NCBI GenBank assembly: GCA_026692845.1
Contig: JAPLNM010000020.1
Location: forward strand, 1 to 57,842
Origin: Planctomycetota bacterium
GTDB lineage: Bacteria > Planctomycetota > Planctomycetia > Pirellulales > Pirellulaceae
Reading direction: 5' to 3'
DNA length: 57,842 nucleotides
Part shown: positions 54,485 through 57,842 of the stretch, one piece after another
How positions within the stretch are numbered: the first letter of the stretch is position 1
How the letters are laid out: the number at the start of each line of letters is the position of its first letter
Made by a program: the position numbers and the translations under genes
Notes under the pieces: generated by a model
Told to the model about the DNA's origin: nothing
What the model saw: only the letters and a program-made list of their open reading frames with translations
The model's database searches: none

Positions 54485-55546
54485 TCAGGGGATCCCTCGG
54501 ACGATCGGTGGCCCGAGGATTTTTGATAACCAAACCGGTAGTATTTGCCAAGCTTGAATCAGTTTTTGTTTTCTTGGGGAGTCCGGCCTCATATCGGCCG
54601 GATCCCCCTTACGCACATAGTACTGCCAGACGGCCGGATAGGGCTTGGCTCCCCATTGCTCTTTGAACTTGAAAGTCCCGCTACCGACCGTGCTACGGCC
54701 GAAATCAAACCTTTGAGACTCTTTCTCGATGGCTCGATCCAAGAGCTTCGAATACATCCACAGGTTGGCTCCGGTGCTGTTGAAAGCCCGCAGTGAACTG
54801 GCGCTTGGAACTTCGCTAGTCCCGTGCTGATGGATCAAAAGAGCGCCGGCAACGGCCTTGCCATGGAGTCTGACGATAGCAAGCTCAGCAGCTTCGGGGC
54901 CGAAATTCCGCAAGATCGACAGAAAGAGCGTTTTCGAATACACCGGTGTCCCGAGATCACGCATGTTGGTCGCAAAAACACTGTAAAACTCGGGTAGAAG
55001 ATCCTCGGCCCCAAAGTGGATTTCGAACGGGTTTTCTGAATTCTTTTTGATCTGGCTCCTGAGTTTGCTTTTGTAAGATTTCATCTGGGCCTCGGGCGAC
55101 TCGTTCAAAGCCAATCGCATATGGACCTTATCGCTCCTCCTAAGAGTCAGTTTTGGATGGTCAATCGGGACTTCATGACGAAGCTCCAGATGTTTGACAT
55201 CCAGCTCGTCGGCTAACGCCACAGCTTGATCGACTAAGGCCCGGGCGACCTCAGGACAGTCCGTAGAGACTCCACCAGAGTTCAGGTAAGGCAAAGATAC
55301 AAGGAACCTTCCGAACAGACCGCTTTGGACCAGGGCCAAGGGCAATACTCCCACAATGTCATCTGAGGGGCAATGGGCGATGAGGCACCGGGGTTCGTAC
55401 TGTAAACCGTGCTGCAATGCAGATAACCAACGGCTGTCGTGACTTGAAAGCCAAGGCCAGGTAGTCTGCGGTTGATGCTTGAGATTCCATTTCTCAATTG
55501 CAACGGAAAACTCACTGAGGGTAACTTCATGAATTTCAAATGACAT
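54485..55546 (-). CDS. FemAB/GNAT-type acyltransferase, exosortase-associated
   Basis: A 353-residue cytoplasmic protein with the FemAB-like double GNAT fold: LPLALVQSGLFGRFLVSLPYLNSGGVSTD in the first half, HLELRHEVPIDHPKLTLRRSDKVHMRLAL, and VYSKTLFLSILRNFGPEAAELAIVRLHGKAVAGALLIHQHGT plus FDFGRSTVGSGTFKFKEQWGAKPYP in the second. This matches the FemAB family protein that belongs to XrtA/PEP-CTERM loci. A transfer role (aminoacyl or sugar modification) is known for relatives, but the substrate here is unknown. It begins 8 bases before the stop of the cytochrome-like gene upstream. Confidence 0.85.
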   Translation of the reverse strand: MSFEIHEVTLSEFSVAIEKWNLKHQPQTTWPWLSSHDSRWLSALQHGLQYEPRCLIAHCPSDDIVGVLPLALVQSGLFGRFLVSLPYLNSGGVSTDCPEVARALVDQAVALADELDVKHLELRHEVPIDHPKLTLRRSDKVHMRLALNESPEAQMKSYKSKLRSQIKKNSENPFEIHFGAEDLLPEFYSVFATNMRDLGTPVYSKTLFLSILRNFGPEAAELAIVRLHGKAVAGALLIHQHGTSEVPSASSLRAFNSTGANLWMYSKLLDRAIEKESQRFDFGRSTVGSGTFKFKEQWGAKPYPAVWQYYVRKGDPADMRPDSPRKQKLIQAWQILPVWLSKILGPPIVRGIP

Positions 55547-55554
55547 TGGTAAAC

Positions 55555-57519
55555 TCAGTTATTGGAATCGCTAACAGAATCCGTCTGAACATGGATCTTC
55601 CCCTGTTGCTTTAATCGTTCAACCAAAGAGACATTAGGAGCTTCGGCGGGATGCTCCCGTCGTACTTGAGCCCCCGCAGTTCCCAGCCCTGCGATTGCCT
55701 GAGGACCTTGATGGCATCGCAAACAATCGTTTTCTGAAACTCGCATGCGAGTGTGGATGAATTCAATTTCGTTTTGGTTGGACGGAAAAGTTGGTTCCAC
55801 ATCCTTTGTATCCGACAGATTTGCATCGGACTGATCAAATTTCCAATCGTATACAAAGGGAATCCACTCGAGCTCGGTTTTTATCAAACCAAGAGTCTTT
55901 AGGATGCGCGTTTCCGAACCCTCTTGGCTTTGGATATAATTCTGCAAAAGCAACGAACCGGGTGGAAAACTCTTCAATGAACCCGACTGAGAAACCGTGA
56001 CCTGCTTGTGATTCGGCACTGACACAAATCGATCAATCCTTACCCCGTGTGGAACCTCTTTGGTTCTGCCCCCGGGCACAAAACCAATGAACGAGTCGGT
56101 GAACTCAGCTTTGCTGACATCGGTAAACCACCCCGTTTGACTGATTCGACCCGGCAGTGCCGAAGTCACCTCTTGTTTTTCGGTGTTTTTCTTGACATGC
56201 CCTTGAGCGATCTTTGGTTCAATCATCAATAACACACCAAAACCGTCCAGTACTAAGGGCTCGAAGGTGGTATCCAAAAAACAACCCAGAATCCCTCGAC
56301 TCGTTTTTGCAACTAATTGATTTGCAACTAATTGAAACGTCTGCTTTGAGGAAGCACCTAGCTGAATGGCTTGCGAAATCGATCCAGCCTCAGGATTTAG
56401 GATTAATCGAGACTTATCCGTATGAGATAAAATCGAACCGTGATAACTCGACTGAAAAATCGGTTCCGTCAGCTTGGAACTTTCACGGTTTGATTGTGCG
56501 ATTCCCGGAAGAAATCCTCCTCCAACGGCCATATCGATTTGAGTTACATCCACATCTTTTCTCGAAAACGACCAAACGGAATCCAAAGAGGTCTGTCTTA
56601 GCTGCCAATCTTCGTGAATCTTGGTTTCGAGGAAATCACCGTTGTATCCCAACAGAACTCCCGGTGTTTCCCCCGACATCATGTGCATTCGTGGAGATCT
56701 CCGGGCTGTGGCATCCAAGAGCTTTTTAGCCATGGTAGGCTCAATAATCGAAAAAGGGGGGAGGGCTTGCACTGGGATTTCCACGATTGCAATCCTGGAT
56801 GTATCCTTGCTGAGCTGATTGCTGACCAATAGATAAACGAACGCCTGCTCCTGAAACTCTTTTAAAAAAACTAAGGCTTCGATCTTGCCTTCCGCTTGGT
56901 AATAAAGTGACTTCGTCTCCGCGTCGGGCAAATCGCTCCATTGCCAAATGCGGCTGGTGTTTGCAACTGCGTCGTATTCCCCCCCCCAGATGAGTCCAAG
57001 CGCGGGAAAGCAACCCACTGCCGTTAGCCTTGGGAGCGTAAGCGATCGGTATGCCGGAACGAGCCGAGCACCCGTTGCGAAGTCGATATTCGAAAACCCA
57101 TCTCCCGAATCGAGACCTTGTGCACTGGTTTTCGGTCTGGCAGATCGTTCGCCAGGATGGTCCAGCGGATCTGCCGAGGGCATTTTCACGCGAGCGTCAT
57201 CCGTTCTTTGGGGTTCTTCTAAGTAACTTCTGAGTTTTTCTTCCACCTCGGCGATCTGTTTTTCCGTCGAGCCATACGCAGGATGCTTCTTGCCATACCT
57301 CGCTGCATTCTTCCTTAAGGCTCTCAGGCGTTCGACTTCCACGGCAATTGCCGGCTGGGACAGCAATTCGCGTGGTATTCGATTCTCAATTCGCGATGCA
57401 GAATCTTGGCGATCGGATTGGGCGTAAACTAGATTGAGTGAACCCTCCAAGACGCACAAAAAAAGCAAGAGCGTCTTTAGCGAACAGACTCTCTGTATTA
57501 GATGTCGGAACGATTGCAT
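55555..57519 (-). CDS. Secreted protein with a single c-type haem motif
   Basis: The ATG at 57519 gives a 654-residue protein with a signal peptide (IQRVCSLKTLLLFLCVLEGSLNLVYAQ). The long middle is beta-rich (propeller-like, e.g. ALGLIWGGEYDAVANTSRIWQW) without a clear family. Near residue 614 the C-terminal part has NDCLRCHQGPQAIAG: one CxxCH site that would bind a covalent haem. I see no second haem motif. It sits directly upstream of the FemAB-like gene, and a longer start at 57576 would overlap the previous gene. Function unknown; redox role in the envelope inferred from CxxCH only. Confidence 0.75.
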   Translation of the reverse strand: MQSFRHLIQRVCSLKTLLLFLCVLEGSLNLVYAQSDRQDSASRIENRIPRELLSQPAIAVEVERLRALRKNAARYGKKHPAYGSTEKQIAEVEEKLRSYLEEPQRTDDARVKMPSADPLDHPGERSARPKTSAQGLDSGDGFSNIDFATGARLVPAYRSLTLPRLTAVGCFPALGLIWGGEYDAVANTSRIWQWSDLPDAETKSLYYQAEGKIEALVFLKEFQEQAFVYLLVSNQLSKDTSRIAIVEIPVQALPPFSIIEPTMAKKLLDATARRSPRMHMMSGETPGVLLGYNGDFLETKIHEDWQLRQTSLDSVWSFSRKDVDVTQIDMAVGGGFLPGIAQSNRESSKLTEPIFQSSYHGSILSHTDKSRLILNPEAGSISQAIQLGASSKQTFQLVANQLVAKTSRGILGCFLDTTFEPLVLDGFGVLLMIEPKIAQGHVKKNTEKQEVTSALPGRISQTGWFTDVSKAEFTDSFIGFVPGGRTKEVPHGVRIDRFVSVPNHKQVTVSQSGSLKSFPPGSLLLQNYIQSQEGSETRILKTLGLIKTELEWIPFVYDWKFDQSDANLSDTKDVEPTFPSNQNEIEFIHTRMRVSENDCLRCHQGPQAIAGLGTAGAQVRREHPAEAPNVSLVERLKQQGKIHVQTDSVSDSNN

Positions 57520-57535
57520 GATGGCTATTGGAAAC

Positions 57536-57842
57536 CTATTCCCATGAAAACTGCAGCACATGGGGCGCTTTACCATCGTTAACTTGACGCCATCCGACTA
57601 CATAAGCTCTAGAAGCATGATCGATGGTTTCTGAACCATAGGCTAGCAGGTTTGGACGCTGCAAAAGTTTCTGGCTGTCGGCGTCGAGCTTAAGCGAGAA
57701 GGACTGCCGTTTTTCGATATCAAAAACATTCCATCGGTAGATCCCTTCCCCCTTTTTAATCGTCAGCCCACTTACGAATCGTTCCCCATAGGGTGAAAAC
57801 AATCCCCCACAAAAACAGGGCCCATCGGTTCCAATCCACCCC
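57536..57842 (-). CDS. C-terminal part of an unidentified protein (starts beyond right edge)
   Basis: The frame is open to the right edge and ends in TAG at 57538-57536. It reads GWIGTDGPCFCGGLFSPYGERFVSG at the edge and ends DHASRAYVVGWRQVNDGKAPHVLQFSWE. The last 90 residues alternate short beta-strands, and CFCGG could be part of a disulfide or metal site. No start is visible in the window. It lies 16 bases before the cytochrome-like gene and probably belongs to the same operon. Confidence 0.6.
   Translation of the reverse strand, partial: GWIGTDGPCFCGGLFSPYGERFVSGLTIKKGEGIYRWNVFDIEKRQSFSLKLDADSQKLLQRPNLLAYGSETIDHASRAYVVGWRQVNDGKAPHVLQFSWE

Overview
The window looks like chromosomal DNA of a planctomycete, most likely from the Pirellulales. 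The reasons are lineage-typical genes: two DUF1559 prepilin-like proteins with the [15 protein letters not shown] signature, a BBP7-type outer-membrane barrel, a SdrD_B/DUF11 surface protein with an LEPR-like N-terminal motif, a PhoPQ-activated (PqaA-type) protein and an exosortase locus. All identifications come from reading the translated sequence; no database search was run.

Layout. 1-5.9 kb (minus): a membrane protein with a pentapeptide-repeat tail that runs off the left edge, a small unknown protein, and 2-oxoglutarate dehydrogenase E1 (sucA). 6.2-10.2 kb (plus): BBP7 barrel and SdrD_B-like surface protein, separated by two hairpins. 10.3-15.7 kb (minus): a tight group of class V aminotransferase, PfkB kinase, mnmG and FAD oxidoreductase, with ATGA and GTGA overlaps. 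15.9-17 kb (plus): tiny membrane protein and a carboxylesterase. 17.2-21.3 kb (minus): a vWA membrane protein followed by a coiled-coil membrane protein. 21.7-24.0 kb: DUF1559 (plus) facing an isolated fliN-fliO pair (minus). 24.4-31.7 kb (plus): DUF4261-like protein, TlpA-like thioredoxin, then an operon of two accessory proteins, a P-loop ATPase and a HerA-like ATPase. 31.8-37.6 kb (minus): purN, purM, GT4 glycosyltransferase, tyrS and an exported protein. 38.0-40.3 kb (plus): a multi-domain NAD kinase. 40.4-45.4 kb: PqaA-like protein, lipoprotein, DUF1559 protein and a frameshifted C45 hydrolase gene. 45.5-57.8 kb (minus): an exosortase/exopolysaccharide locus (partial protein, cytochrome-like protein, FemAB-like, exosortase, Wzc-like kinase, giant TPR protein, EpsI).

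The most unusual gene is at 37998-40337. One chain appears to carry a MazG-like region, two degenerate NadD-like nucleotidyltransferase modules and a C-terminal NAD kinase. Other points of interest are two families of palindromic intergenic repeats (an 88-bp element at 17.1 and 24.2 kb; a composite 54-bp hairpin unit at 37.7 and 42.8-43.0 kb), a transcription terminator that lies inside the 3' end of the convergent fliO gene, fliN bracketed by two unrelated 14-bp tandem repeats, and the HerA-like ATPase operon.

Many starts were moved inward from the longest possible reading frame because an internal ATG with a Shine-Dalgarno-like sequence, or a hairpin or repeat upstream, made the longer form unlikely. 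No rRNA, tRNA, CRISPR array, transposase or phage gene was recognised.
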